Assembly: GCA_029210205.1 (NCBI GenBank)
Contig: JARGOD010000025.1
Span: 1-53,019, forward strand
Direction: 5' to 3'
DNA length: 53,019 bases
Source of the DNA: Verrucomicrobiales bacterium
GTDB taxonomy: Bacteria > Verrucomicrobiota > Verrucomicrobiia > Verrucomicrobiales > DEV007
The notes under the pieces are model-generated. The model was not told where the DNA came from, did not search any database, and saw only the letters and a list, made by a program, of their open reading frames with translations. The translations under genes were made by a program, and so were the position numbers. Shown in pieces: positions 25,789 to 35,086 of the stretch. The first letter of the stretch is position 1, and each line of letters opens with the position of its first letter.

Positions 25789-26496
25789 CTATGTTGGACT
25801 GCCGACCTCAACCGGAGACCGTTCGTCCGAAACAATCACGCCATCCTGCAAGTGCACCCGGCGATCAACGCGATCTAGCAATCGGTCATCATGAGTGGAG
25901 AACAAAAAGGCAGCGCCCTTATCCTGATTGATTCGGCGCATCAAATCGATAATCAAATTAGCGTTGTAGGTATCAAGGTTGGCTGTGGGTTCGTCGGCAA
26001 GAACAAGAAGTGGATCAGTGACCAGAGCCCTCGCGATGGCAACCCGCTGCTGTTGCCCACCACTGAGCTTCTGTGGCCGATGCCCCTTGCGGTCCTTTAA
26101 TTCGACTTCATCGAGGAGGGATTCAGCCTTTTCTCTCGCGAGTTCCTTGCTGACCCCGTTAATCTGCAAAGGGAGCATCACATTCTCAAGAGCAGTGAGA
26201 ACCGGGATTAAGTTGAAGTTTTGGAACACAAATCCAATCGAAGTATTTCGAAGTTCGCTTCTTTTCGCATCGGAAAGGCCTTCTGCGGAGTGACCATTGA
26301 TGATCACTTCACCTTCAGAAGGAGCGTCGAGAAGGCCTATCAAGTTACAAAGAGTCGATTTCCCTGATCCCGATGGCCCCCACACCGCAATGAACTCTCT
26401 TTCCTCAATATCGAGCGATACTTCATCCAGCGCTGTCACTTCAGTGTCACCAAAATGATAAGTTTTCTTGAGTTTTCGGGTTTCAACAACTTTCAT
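25789..26496 (-). CDS. ABC transporter ATPase, LolD/MacB type
   Basis: A 235-residue ATPase of the LolD/MacB group. Walker A is [10 protein letters not shown]-loop [17 protein letters not shown] (characteristic of this group), signature [15 protein letters not shown], Walker [12 protein letters not shown] and H-loop STHDD. There is no permease, adaptor or lipoprotein gene next to it: the sigma factor is upstream in the other direction of reading order and a glycosyltransferase is divergent. It is therefore an orphan ATPase; the permease pair at 30109-32413 already has its own ATPase. Confidence 0.9.
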   Translation of the reverse strand: MKVVETRKLKKTYHFGDTEVTALDEVSLDIEEREFIAVWGPSGSGKSTLCNLIGLLDAPSEGEVIINGHSAEGLSDAKRSELRNTSIGFVFQNFNLIPVLTALENVMLPLQINGVSKELAREKAESLLDEVELKDRKGHRPQKLSGGQQQRVAIARALVTDPLLVLADEPTANLDTYNANLIIDLMRRINQDKGAAFLFSTHDDRLLDRVDRRVHLQDGVIVSDERSPVEVGSPT

Positions 26497-26557
26497 CGTT
26501 ACGAATCTGCGTTAATACTTGCAGTCTAGTCACCCATCTTCAATTTGCACGGGGTAA

Positions 26558-28570
26558 ATGATCGAACGCGTTCTCTTAATATTCTGGGTTTTCTGGCTCC
26601 TTCTCGTGTTGTTCGCCGCCTTCCGCGTCTTTGCCTTTTCGTTTGCCCGCCGTCGACAAGATAAGCGATGGGGTGATGGCTCCATAGATCAAAAGCCCGC
26701 TGTTGTCGTCGTTGCGGTGAAAGGTTTCGATCTGCAGTCGAGCCCTAAATTTTTCGACACTCTCTTTGCGCAAGTTTACGACAACTATCGGGTCATTGTT
26801 GCCTTTGAATCCTGGAGCGATCCTGTCGCCGTCTGGCTCAAGGATGAACTGGAAGTCTCAAAAGAAGATCCTCACTGGACTCATCCTGAATCCGACAAAT
26901 CACTTAAGGAGATTACCTTGGTTTGTGCCGGAACGTCTGAGGCAGAAGGGCAAAAAGTTCACAACCAGCGAGCAGCCTTTGAGCAACTCACCACCGCTGA
27001 CGAGGTAGTCGTATTTGTCGACGCAGACATCGTGTTCAAATCGGACTGGCTCGCCAAAATTGCGGCCCCAATCAATCAGAAAACTCATCCTCTCGCGACA
27101 ACTTATCGCTGGCTGATTCCGAAACGTCCGACACTTCCCAACCAGGTTGCGAGCGTCATCAATGGATCAATCACAACACAGGGTGGCTGGGAATCCACGA
27201 CCGTGCTTTGGGGTGGCTCCATGGCGATTGCGCGCAGCGTCTTCGACAAACTGGATGTTCCGACCCTTCTGAAGGGATCCCTGAATGACGACCTCCGACT
27301 TTCGAAGGCGGCCCGGGCTGCCGGACACAGGATTGCGTTTATTCGTTCTCTCATCGTCCCGACCATGATCGACTTTAACTGGCGGTCCTTCTTCGAATTC
27401 GCGAAGCGTCAATACACGCAGGTCAAATTCTTCAGTCCTATTTTATACACCGGAACGAATATTGTTCTCGGTTTCTATGCTCTAGGGGCTCTCTCTATCG
27501 TCATTGCCTTGGTATACGGCTACTTTTTCGCCTGGGTCCCGGTGGCGGCGGCCTACGTGATCGATCAATTCCGCAGCCTCGCCCGTCAGCAGGTCTATCT
27601 TTCTCTCTTTCCGGAAAATGGAATTCAGCGAAAACTTTTCTCGGCAAGTTGGTTGGAACACATGCTGACTCCATTTTGGATGGTGCTGCACTGGCTCCTA
27701 CTCATCAGTACCTGGACACAGAGCCGCATCACCTGGGCCGGAATTACCTATCGCATCATTGCCATAGACAAGACACGGATTCTAAACCGCCCTGTCGTCG
27801 CAGAAGCGCTTCCCGTCGGTGTTCCGGGACTGGCTCTCATCGCAAACTTGAACGATCGTAAACGGGGAAGCTATACGCAGCCAATCCGTCCAATCTCGAC
27901 GGGACCAATTACTCCGATCACTTCGCCAATTACCCTCCCCGTCGAGGAAACAGCTACACCAGTCGAATTGCCTGAAACGGCGGCGGAGCCACCTAGGGAA
28001 GAAGCCGTCGCAATCACAGAACCTGCAGCTCCCGCGACGAGCAAACCAACATCACCGGAACCGCGACAATCCCCTATCGCCCATCCGGGAGTATCGGCTT
28101 TCGTCACACCTCTGACTGCCCTCGCACTTCTGCCGCTAAGGCGCCGAAGTCTCACCCATAGCACTGGCCCGAAGACTTTTCTTAGCTCGTCTCCCGCGGC
28201 CAGAAGGCGCAGGCCTGCTATCGAAGAAGACCAGCCGGCAATTCATCTCATGCCGGTGAAATTTTATCCAACCAATCCGGCTCTTGCTCAGTCGAGTCCA
28301 CCCTCCGAAACTTTACCCGCCTCCTCACAGGAGTTTGAAGAAAAAACTTCGCCGCCGGAATCACCCGGAGAAGTTTTCGAGAAAACCCCCGAGCCACTTT
28401 TCGAAGGAGGAGGTTCTGCTGCGCACCGTCCTCATCCGAGAAGTCGGCGGGTAGGTGTGGTCGGACGACGTTCCGCGAAGTCCTCTCGCGTCAATGCTCT
28501 GGGCTCATCTTTTCTTACTGGACGAGTCTTCCGTCCCGTAAGCCGCGGAGCAGCTGGACGTTCCGCTTAA
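26558..28570 (+). CDS. Membrane glycosyltransferase (GT2/GT21-like) with long disordered tail
   Basis: A 670-residue protein. Residues 1-25 are a membrane helix, followed by a GT-A catalytic domain: VVVVAVKGFDLQSSP, VFVDADIVFKSDW (DxD metal site), LWGGSMAIARSVFDKLD and LNDDLRLSKAARAAGH. A FAKRQYTQVKFF block takes the place of the Q-x-x-R-W motif and differs from it. Four or so membrane helices follow (about 300-400), as in ceramide glucosyltransferases, which use lipid acceptors. From about 430 to 670 the chain is Pro/Thr/Ser-rich and probably disordered, with repeats of the PITPITSPIT kind, and ends in a basic Arg/Ser-rich segment (GRRSAKSSR, GRVFRP). The tail is not part of the usual family. 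Confidence 0.82.
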   Translation: MIERVLLIFWVFWLLLVLFAAFRVFAFSFARRRQDKRWGDGSIDQKPAVVVVAVKGFDLQSSPKFFDTLFAQVYDNYRVIVAFESWSDPVAVWLKDELEVSKEDPHWTHPESDKSLKEITLVCAGTSEAEGQKVHNQRAAFEQLTTADEVVVFVDADIVFKSDWLAKIAAPINQKTHPLATTYRWLIPKRPTLPNQVASVINGSITTQGGWESTTVLWGGSMAIARSVFDKLDVPTLLKGSLNDDLRLSKAARAAGHRIAFIRSLIVPTMIDFNWRSFFEFAKRQYTQVKFFSPILYTGTNIVLGFYALGALSIVIALVYGYFFAWVPVAAAYVIDQFRSLARQQVYLSLFPENGIQRKLFSASWLEHMLTPFWMVLHWLLLISTWTQSRITWAGITYRIIAIDKTRILNRPVVAEALPVGVPGLALIANLNDRKRGSYTQPIRPISTGPITPITSPITLPVEETATPVELPETAAEPPREEAVAITEPAAPATSKPTSPEPRQSPIAHPGVSAFVTPLTALALLPLRRRSLTHSTGPKTFLSSSPAARRRRPAIEEDQPAIHLMPVKFYPTNPALAQSSPPSETLPASSQEFEEKTSPPESPGEVFEKTPEPLFEGGGSAAHRPHPRSRRVGVVGRRSAKSSRVNALGSSFLTGRVFRPVSRGAAGRSA

Positions 28571-28611
28571 TTCGCTTCCCTTTTGGGAATCCGGAAACTA
28601 GCGTCGTGTCC

Positions 28612-29538
28612 ATGACCTCCCTCAAGCACTTGCTTCTAGCCTCCGCACTTGTCCTCGGCCTCACGCATTCGCATGCTGACAGCCCAAGAACCTGGACCTC
28701 ATCAGAAGGCAAATCGTTTGAGGGATCTCTTCAATCAGCGACCGAAACCACCGCGAGCGTACGGCGCTCTGATGGCCGGGTTTTTGATATTCCTCTCACT
28801 AACTTATCTCCGGATGATCAGACCTTCGTGCAACAGGTCTTGAACGATATGAATCGAGAGGAAGGACTCAGTTCGGGGCCTTTTGCGGAATTAATCAGCG
28901 ATGAGTGGATTCAGGTGCCGAGGGAAACCTATGGGATTCTCTTCCAGATTTACGGCACCTCGAAACTCAAGCGTCTCAAAGAACCCTTTCCACTTTTTAT
29001 CCACCTTCATGGCGCCGGAAGTCGCGCCGACGAGGTCGAAACCGGCAAAGTCGAAATCGCTCCTAAGATGCTTGCTGGCGAGGAACTCTACGACGACTTT
29101 CCCTGTCTCATTATTGTCCCGACCTGCCCTGCAGAGTCAAATTGGAGTGAGCAGGCTGGAGCCCTCGAATCACTCATCGACGCCCTGACAAATTCCCTTC
29201 CCATCGATCGGAAGCGCATCTACCTCTCAGGCTACAGCATGGGATCCCGCGGAATCGGAACTCTGATCGAACGCCGTCCCGAATTCTACGCTGCGGGACT
29301 TCTTGCTGATGGCGAAGCGAAAATGAACTGGGTCGATCAAACCGACACAGCCCTCTGGCTCACCTTTTCAGGGGAACGTGATCTTGAAGGCGCCAAGGCT
29401 TTTGCCGAAGCCTACACCGCAGCCGGAAAAACCGCTCACTTCGAAGGTTTCCCGGACCACATTCACAACCAGATCCACTGGACTCTTGCAAAGACTGATG
29501 GAGTCTTTGCCTGGTGCTTTTCACAAGCGCGAAAGTAG
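28612..29538 (+). CDS. Exported alpha/beta hydrolase (esterase/depolymerase-like) with SHD1-type domain
   Basis: A 308-residue exported enzyme; signal peptide about 1-22 (LKHLLLASALVLGLTHSHA). Residues about 25-70 match the SHD1-type small domain common in PVC secreted proteins: RTWTSSEGKSFEGSLQSA and VRRSDGRVFDIPLTNLSPDD. The hydrolase part has IHLHGAGSRADE (oxyanion loop), the nucleophile Ser in LSGYSMGSRG and a His near the end in FPDHIHNQIHW. It resembles phospholipase/feruloyl-esterase/PHB-depolymerase-type enzymes; the substrate is not known. ATG 28612 is preferred over GTG 28606. It is convergent with a lipoprotein gene 12 bases away. Confidence 0.82.
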   Translation: MTSLKHLLLASALVLGLTHSHADSPRTWTSSEGKSFEGSLQSATETTASVRRSDGRVFDIPLTNLSPDDQTFVQQVLNDMNREEGLSSGPFAELISDEWIQVPRETYGILFQIYGTSKLKRLKEPFPLFIHLHGAGSRADEVETGKVEIAPKMLAGEELYDDFPCLIIVPTCPAESNWSEQAGALESLIDALTNSLPIDRKRIYLSGYSMGSRGIGTLIERRPEFYAAGLLADGEAKMNWVDQTDTALWLTFSGERDLEGAKAFAEAYTAAGKTAHFEGFPDHIHNQIHWTLAKTDGVFAWCFSQARK

Positions 29539-29550
29539 CGGGCGAACGGC

Positions 29551-30084
29551 TTACTTTTGATAAATGCCGTTCAAATCAAGAATGAGATTCTCTCCGGTAG
29601 AGTTCTCATTTACGGTCCCGGTGACTAGGAGGGCGTCCATTTCCGCGAGCCCGTTGACTCCCTTCAGACTTTCAGCAACCGGAAGTCCATTTTCGCCCGG
29701 AACCTGGATCGTGATTCTCTGAGCTTTCAATTCCTCCGGCGCGACGCAGCAAGCATCCCAGGGCGTGGGACACTCGTCTCCCGGAATGAGATCGCAGGTT
29801 TGCAGAGACTCATCTGCAAGTACGAGCGACGCATAACCTTCGGTGAACGGATTCATGACTCCTGCGATCTTACCTGCCACGATGAGAGATTCTCCGGGAA
29901 CAGCGGCAGATCGAGCTTCGACCACCGTGATTGCATCGCCCGGAGCTTCACTGAGAAAAACGGTAGCGAGGTGATCGGAGCTCGAAGGAACAGATTCCGA
30001 ATTTTCGACTTCTGTTTTTTCCCCGGAGCAGGAAAGCAGCAAAAAAGAAGCGAGAGCGAGAATGATGATGGTTGGTTTTTTCAT
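29551..30084 (-). CDS. Lipoprotein of the exporter operon
   Basis: A 177-residue lipoprotein: signal MKKPTIIILALASFLLLSC with lipobox LLSC at Cys19, then a Ser/Glu-rich linker. The mature domain (about 45-177) looks like a small beta barrel: ESLIVAGKIAGVMNPFTEG, CDLIPGDECPTPWDACC, LLVTGTVNENSTGENL. The cysteine block C-x7-C-x6-CC is distinctive and could hold disulfides or a metal. It resembles, from memory only, short PVC lipoproteins with a WDxCC block. It is the last gene of the exporter group, 24 bases after the second permease, and may be its outer-membrane or periplasmic partner. Confidence 0.65.
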   Translation of the reverse strand: MKKPTIIILALASFLLLSCSGEKTEVENSESVPSSSDHLATVFLSEAPGDAITVVEARSAAVPGESLIVAGKIAGVMNPFTEGYASLVLADESLQTCDLIPGDECPTPWDACCVAPEELKAQRITIQVPGENGLPVAESLKGVNGLAEMDALLVTGTVNENSTGENLILDLNGIYQK

Positions 30085-30108
30085 GGATTTTTTTTGTTGG
30101 ATTGAAAG

Positions 30109-31260
30109 CTAAGAAGATCGCAGAGCGACGGGCAGAGGGGCCCGAAGACAGCGCCAGGCCGGGGGGAGCGCCCCGGAGAATCCGAGCATCAAGCCGGTCC
30201 CGAGCCCCATCAAAATGACCGTCGCTGAGAGTGAAAGTTCAAAAGTGCCCACTGAAAAAGGAACCTTCACCCCCTCAAGAAGAATGACCGCGAGGAAGGC
30301 CGCAAGCAGTGTTCCCAGCAGGGTCGCGAGGAGGCTTTCCTGAATCAGCGACCACAATATCGCAAGGCGCGAGAAGCCAAGCGCCTGTAGGGTCGCCATC
30401 TCCACAATCCTCGACGCGAATGAGGCATAGAGCAGATTCAGACCTCCGAAGATTGCACCGGCCGCAACGAGAGCCGCCGTGACCCAGGTCATCGCCCGGA
30501 TCGGTCCGTAAAATTGAGCAAGCTTCCGGTAGTAATCGGACTCCCGGATTGCGACAAGTTCGAGATCAAGCCGCTGTTTCGTGAAAAGGTCAGCCTGCGG
30601 AAAATCCTCCACCGAATTGAGCCGGATCACGACACAGGACAAGGTATCGCGCTGCACTAAAGTCATGAGGTCGTTTCGATCCATCCAGATCTCTGATTCC
30701 ATCACCGTGCCCGGTGCTTCGAAAACTCCGGAGACCGCAAAGGTCTGACCTTCGAAACGCAGCGTTGCGCCGGGCTTGAGCTCAGATTCATCTACCCCGA
30801 GCGTGTGTGGCGCGACCCTCCCTACCATGACCTCCCCGGAATTTGGGTAGCGCCCTTCGAGAACTCTTACCTCGCGATGCACCTCGAATGCTTCCGGCAA
30901 AATTCCGCGCAAGAGCGCCTGAGAACTTGTTCGCGAATCCAGAAACACATTCCCCATGTAGTGGACCTCTCCGCTCACCGCCGCGACTCCAAGCCGCTTT
31001 TCGATTCCACGAATCCCGGCCGCAGCTTGCTCTCCTGCCTGGACCTGAACCTCGCTGCGCTCGACCGACTCCTCGGAACCCGCTCCTAACAGAATTACAT
31101 TCTTTTCACTTCCGCTCGCACGGAGAACCTGTTTCATCCCTTCGTTGAAGGAAGAGGCTGAAAATATAAGAAAAACGACGAGCGCGCCTCCACCTACTTT
31201 CTGGAGGAGCTTCACCGGATCGCGAAAAAGATTCCGCACCGCATAGGAAAAAGGTAGCAT
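30109..31260 (-). CDS. FtsX-type ABC permease (second of pair)
   Basis: A 383-residue permease with the four-helix MacB/FtsX plan: a first helix at about 25-45 (GGGALVVFLIFSASSF), a large periplasmic domain (about 50-260), then three helices (WVTAALVAAGAIFGGLNLLY, ILWSLIQESLLATLLGTLLA, ATVILMGLGTGLMLGF). The conserved coupling stretch SRIVEMATLQALGFSRLAIL faces the ATPase. ATG 31260 follows the upstream stop by one base (TGA-T-ATG) and gives the usual MLPFSYAVRNLFRDP beginning; upstream TTG is not needed. It pairs with the permease at 31262. Confidence 0.88.
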   Translation of the reverse strand: MLPFSYAVRNLFRDPVKLLQKVGGGALVVFLIFSASSFNEGMKQVLRASGSEKNVILLGAGSEESVERSEVQVQAGEQAAAGIRGIEKRLGVAAVSGEVHYMGNVFLDSRTSSQALLRGILPEAFEVHREVRVLEGRYPNSGEVMVGRVAPHTLGVDESELKPGATLRFEGQTFAVSGVFEAPGTVMESEIWMDRNDLMTLVQRDTLSCVVIRLNSVEDFPQADLFTKQRLDLELVAIRESDYYRKLAQFYGPIRAMTWVTAALVAAGAIFGGLNLLYASFASRIVEMATLQALGFSRLAILWSLIQESLLATLLGTLLAAFLAVILLEGVKVPFSVGTFELSLSATVILMGLGTGLMLGFSGALPPAWRCLRAPLPVALRSS

Positions 31261-31261
31261 A

Positions 31262-32413
31262 TCAAGTCGCGCGAAGAGATTCCACAATCGGCTTCCGCGA
31301 TGCCACGATCGCAGGCCAGACTGAAGCCCCCAACCCTAACAATACCGCGATTAAGAGACCGTAGACAGTGATGAGAAAGTCAGGCTGTAACGCAAGGGTG
31401 AGCCCCTCATTGCCGAGCGTAAACTGCTTCCAACGGAAGAAGCCCGTCGCCGCAAAACAACCGGTAACTCCCCCGGCAAGCCCAAGCATTGAACCCTCCC
31501 AAAGAACAAGACCCCCCACCGCTTTTCTCGAGTATCCCAGAGTCTGCAAAATTGCATTCTCTTTCTCCCCGCCCCGCACCACGAGGAGAAGAGAGTTTGC
31601 CACGAGCGCAAGAACCGCAACCACCGCCCCATAGGCGAGCCAACGGGTAAAGTGGATCATTTCAATCATGTCCTTTGCTGTCTGTGCAAAAAATGCTTTC
31701 TCCGGTCGCGTGTCGGTCGGTGCAGCATCAGAGGCAAATAAGGCATCGATCTTCGTCGCAACCTCTTCGAGCCGGTCAGGGGAATCGACCCTGACATTAA
31801 ACTGCGTCACGTTCCCCAGGCCAACGCGGGATGCTTGCTGAAGAAATGGGAGGTGGACATAAGCGACATTATTGTCCTGTGCCTCCTCTGAGCGAATAAT
31901 TCCCGAAACAAAGACTCGAACCCCGACCGCCTCGAACTGATCACCCGGCTTCAGACTGCGCCGCTTTGCAAAATGCTCTCCGAGCAACGCCCCGTCACTA
32001 CGATTGGCCCAGGCCTCGAATGAACCTTCGAGAATTTCGAGCTGAGGATTGAATCGTTTCAACTCCTCAGGCGGGACCCCGCGAAACGCGATCACATCGA
32101 GGCTTGCCCCACAGTTATTCACCACAATCTGGATAGGGATAGCTTCGACCACACCGCTGATTCGCTCAATGTCAGGCTGATAGTGTTCAGGTATTCGGGA
32201 AGTCGCGGGGCAAAACCGATTCTCACGGTAGACAACGAGAGTGGTGTCGCGGGCCTGAGCTTCAGTGGCATTACTGAGCGATTGCTGCATCGTCTCAACG
32301 GCAGAATAAAGAAACATGCCAGCAGCCACTCCCGCAATCGTAAGGAGGCTGCGCACCCGATGTCGCGTCATTTGCTTCCAGGCTAGATTACCAAGATGAA
32401 AGAGGGTTCTCAT
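31262..32413 (-). CDS. FtsX-type ABC permease (first of pair)
   Basis: A 383-residue permease of the MacB/FtsX group. The N-terminus LAWKQMTRHRVRSLLTIAGV leads into the first helix; a periplasmic domain (about 45-250) is followed by three C-terminal helices. KENAILQTLGYSRKAVGGLV is the cytoplasmic coupling helix and WPAIVASRKPIVESL the C-terminal end. Its ATG overlaps the stop of the ATPase gene as ATGA. Two different permeases next to one ATPase suggest a heterodimer, unlike the homodimer of MacB and as in LolCDE. Confidence 0.88.
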   Translation of the reverse strand: MRTLFHLGNLAWKQMTRHRVRSLLTIAGVAAGMFLYSAVETMQQSLSNATEAQARDTTLVVYRENRFCPATSRIPEHYQPDIERISGVVEAIPIQIVVNNCGASLDVIAFRGVPPEELKRFNPQLEILEGSFEAWANRSDGALLGEHFAKRRSLKPGDQFEAVGVRVFVSGIIRSEEAQDNNVAYVHLPFLQQASRVGLGNVTQFNVRVDSPDRLEEVATKIDALFASDAAPTDTRPEKAFFAQTAKDMIEMIHFTRWLAYGAVVAVLALVANSLLLVVRGGEKENAILQTLGYSRKAVGGLVLWEGSMLGLAGGVTGCFAATGFFRWKQFTLGNEGLTLALQPDFLITVYGLLIAVLLGLGASVWPAIVASRKPIVESLRAT

Positions 32414-33114
32414 TTCCCGCCCCCCTCAAGTGACTCAACAAGCTGTCCTTTTTCGAGATGCAGCGTGCGAGATGCAGCAGCTGCCGCTTTGGCATCATGA
32501 GTGACCATGACGATTGTTTTTCCGTGCTCTCCAGTCAAATCCCTAAGCAGACTGAGAATCGAATCGGCGCTCTCCCGATCAAGATCCCCGGTCGGTTCAT
32601 CCGCGACAAGAAGAGAAGGGTCGCCCACAAGGGCGCGTGCAATCGCGACCCGCTGCTCCTGCCCCCCGGAAAGTTCCGCTGGACGATGATCTCCGCGATC
32701 TGAGAGCCCGACTATATCCAGCGCCGCCTCGATTTTCATGCGGCGTTCCGCCTTCGATAAATCTTTGCGCAACAGCAAAGGGAGTTCGACATTCTCATAA
32801 GCCGAAAGAATCGGAACAAGGTGGTAGAGCTGGAAAATGTAGCCACATTCGGTGGCCCGCCAGCGAGTGAGCTGGGCGCGAGACATTCCACTGATTTCCT
32901 CTTCCCCGATCCATAGCTCCCCGGAGGTCGGGCGATCGATTCCGGCAATGAGGTTCAGGAGCGTCGTCTTCCCGGAACCCGATGGTCCCATCAGGGCGAG
33001 GAACTCGCCTTGTGGAACATCGAGGGATAGATCCTTCAGCGGAACCACTTCGATTCGGCCTTTCCGGTAAACTTTGGTTAGCTTGCGACAACGGATGAGA
33101 GCTTCCTTATTCAT
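32410..33114 (-). CDS. ABC transporter ATPase of the exporter operon
   Basis: A 234-residue LolD/MacB-type ATPase. Walker [11 protein letters not shown]-loop [17 protein letters not shown], signature [15 protein letters not shown] (E for the more common Q), Walker [12 protein letters not shown] and H-loop [11 protein letters not shown] 33114 overlaps the end of the adaptor gene by eight bases, and the frame upstream of it is just a shadow of that gene. It powers the permease pair that follows with ATGA coupling. Confidence 0.93.
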   Translation of the reverse strand: MNKEALIRCRKLTKVYRKGRIEVVPLKDLSLDVPQGEFLALMGPSGSGKTTLLNLIAGIDRPTSGELWIGEEEISGMSRAQLTRWRATECGYIFQLYHLVPILSAYENVELPLLLRKDLSKAERRMKIEAALDIVGLSDRGDHRPAELSGGQEQRVAIARALVGDPSLLVADEPTGDLDRESADSILSLLRDLTGEHGKTIVMVTHDAKAAAAASRTLHLEKGQLVESLEGGGK

Positions 33115-34558
33115 TCCCTGAATGAGTTGAAGTTTTGAGTCTCTCACCCGCGGCAAGGTCAGAAGGCGGATTGATGAGGACAAACTCTCCAGGGAGAATC
33201 CCTTCTGTGACATGTAGGTGATCGTCGCGTTCATCTTGCCCTAATACGACCTGACGCTTCTCGGCTTTTTTGCCTGATGAATCGAGCGTCCAAAGTGCCG
33301 CGTTTTTTTCATCACGTTCGAAGAGCGCAGATGCCGGGACGTAAACCGAAACGCGATTATACCCAGTCGTCGCTGCCGTCTCCTCGGTCGCAAGCGGTTC
33401 CGACGCCGTCGCGAGAAACTCGGCACGACAAAGCATGTCCGGTCGTAATCTCGGATCCGGCTCGAGCAACTTCACCTTCACTTGCAGCGTGTTTCGCTGC
33501 AAATCCGCTTCCCCAACGATCCGCGTCACCGTGCCCTGAAATGTTTTGTCAGGAAGAAAATTGGAACGCAATCGCACAGCCTGGCCCACACCAAGCTGAG
33601 ACGCTTCTTCCAGCGGGACATCGATTCTGGCCTGAAGGAAGTCAGGGCGATAAATGACAGCAATCGTAGCTGAATCAACATCATCCATGTCCAGCATTCG
33701 CTTCTGGCCGGGTGAAACGAGGAGCCTCAACACAATTCCATCAACCGGCGAACGAATCTCGGTTCGCTCCAGCGCCAGCTCCTTTCTCGCCACTTCAGTT
33801 CCTGCCCTTGCAATCCTTGCCTCAAAATCCACTCTCAGGGCCTCAAGCCTTTTAAGTTCGCTGCGCAATTCTTCCTTCGAAGCCGCGAGCGCAGCGACTT
33901 CCGACTCATGCGTCTGCAACATCAATTCCGCGCTGACTCGCTCACCCTCTGCCACCGCCTCACTCCCTGCATTCGTGAGGCGATCACGACGATCAATTAG
34001 CTCAAGGCAACGCATCTCGCCGGCCTTGATTCTTAATTCGAGCGTCTCTACCTGCGCTAGAACTGCTTCAATTTCAGCTTCGTGTGCCTCGTAGAGCCCC
34101 TCCAACGAAACCAGTTCAGCAGCAGCAGTCTCAAGGTCCAGTTCGAAATCCTCCCGAATCAAAGTCGCGAGCGCTTGACCTCTTGTTACTGTTTCTCCTT
34201 CCAGCACAGAAACCGTTTCAACGACGCCATTCACGAGTGCCGTCGCTTTAATCGGCAGGGGATCAGGCTCAACCCAACCGGATGCCTGAAACAGGGTCAC
34301 CCCCGCCCAGGGGTTACTTTCAGGACCCTCAGCAGCAGCCGTGAGAAGGGTCGATGAAGTCGCCCTGACCGTGACCACTTTCTCGATTTCAACAGCGCGG
34401 GCAGGGAGAAGTTGTTCTCCGAAAAGAAGAAGACTCAATCCCACAAATCCAAGAATCAAAATCCAGGGGAAGAGGGTAACAAGTTTAAACCGCCCCCGGC
34501 GCGGCAGGCGCGACGAAGAGGGATTGGAAAGGAGATTGGAGAGTGAAGAAGCTTTCAA
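33107..34558 (-). CDS. HlyD/MacA-type periplasmic adaptor protein
   Basis: A 483-residue membrane-fusion protein. One N-terminal membrane anchor at about 26-48 (LVTLFPWILILGFVGLSLLL). The barrel-sandwich (lipoyl-like) half motif is GVVETVSVLEGETVTRGQAL, and a coiled-coil hairpin spans about 140-270. The second half is RSPVDGIVLRLLVSPGQK, followed by beta-barrel and membrane-proximal domains (TASEPLATEETAATTGYNRV region) up to the C-terminus. The start must be TTG 34558: no ATG or GTG precedes the anchor in frame, and an upstream stop lies four codons before. It would link the inner-membrane permeases to the outer membrane, as MacA and DevB do. Confidence 0.9.
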   Translation of the reverse strand: MKASSLSNLLSNPSSSRLPRRGRFKLVTLFPWILILGFVGLSLLLFGEQLLPARAVEIEKVVTVRATSSTLLTAAAEGPESNPWAGVTLFQASGWVEPDPLPIKATALVNGVVETVSVLEGETVTRGQALATLIREDFELDLETAAAELVSLEGLYEAHEAEIEAVLAQVETLELRIKAGEMRCLELIDRRDRLTNAGSEAVAEGERVSAELMLQTHESEVAALAASKEELRSELKRLEALRVDFEARIARAGTEVARKELALERTEIRSPVDGIVLRLLVSPGQKRMLDMDDVDSATIAVIYRPDFLQARIDVPLEEASQLGVGQAVRLRSNFLPDKTFQGTVTRIVGEADLQRNTLQVKVKLLEPDPRLRPDMLCRAEFLATASEPLATEETAATTGYNRVSVYVPASALFERDEKNAALWTLDSSGKKAEKRQVVLGQDERDDHLHVTEGILPGEFVLINPPSDLAAGERLKTSTHSGNE

Positions 34559-34648
34559 TGGATTGATTCATGCAAATTAGAGAATGCCGTAAGCGTACGG
34601 CGAAACGGACCGAAATGGTCAGTTCGGAGTCGGTCTTAAGTAGACGAA

Positions 34649-35023
34649 TCAGATCAATCGAATTTCGAAACGGGCGAGCCGCTCCTGTAACGAAAGTGGC
34701 GGAGGGTCCGGAGTGTCGAACACCTGATCGCAGATTATGAGAGGACGGAGGGAAAGCGCCTCCGAGAACTCCAAATTAAGGGATGCGAGATCCAAATGCA
34801 GAATTCTCTCCGGAGCAAGCACCGCCGCCTCGTCAGATTGGACAACCAAACAACACCTCTCCGGATGCGTATCACAGCAATCACAAGTGCCAAGAGCGAC
34901 TGGCGAAGAATCGCAACAGGTATCGAGTGTGAGGACACAAACGCGCGTCGACATTGCTGTCGAGCCCAGACACATCCCCAGCGTCAACGCCAGGAGAAGA
35001 GTCACTCGCATCCGGTTTACCAT
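34649..35023 (-). CDS. Cysteine-rich exported protein before the exporter operon
   Basis: A 124-residue protein with signal peptide (RVTLLLALTLGMCLGSTAMS). The mature part starts with nine cysteines in 80 residues: RVC, TCCDSS, TCDCCDTHPERCC and a later IICDQ. The pattern suggests several disulfides or metal binding. The rest is acidic and helical, ending FEIRLI. I recognise no family. It lies between the kinase (63 bases upstream) and the adaptor (90 bases downstream) on the same strand, so it probably belongs to the export operon as cargo or accessory factor. The start is uncertain between ATG 35023 and 35011. Confidence 0.6.
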   Translation of the reverse strand: MVNRMRVTLLLALTLGMCLGSTAMSTRVCVLTLDTCCDSSPVALGTCDCCDTHPERCCLVVQSDEAAVLAPERILHLDLASLNLEFSEALSLRPLIICDQVFDTPDPPPLSLQERLARFEIRLI

Positions 35024-35086
35024 GCTTAAAGATACTCCCGGCAACCCTGCCGTGTCAATAGTGGTCTCTTTGAGGAGGTTCTGAGA

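Noticed and set aside
32410-33234. Longer ATPase start 40 residues upstream
   Set aside because: Those residues are a shadow of the adaptor gene; ATG 33114 overlaps its stop and matches the family start.
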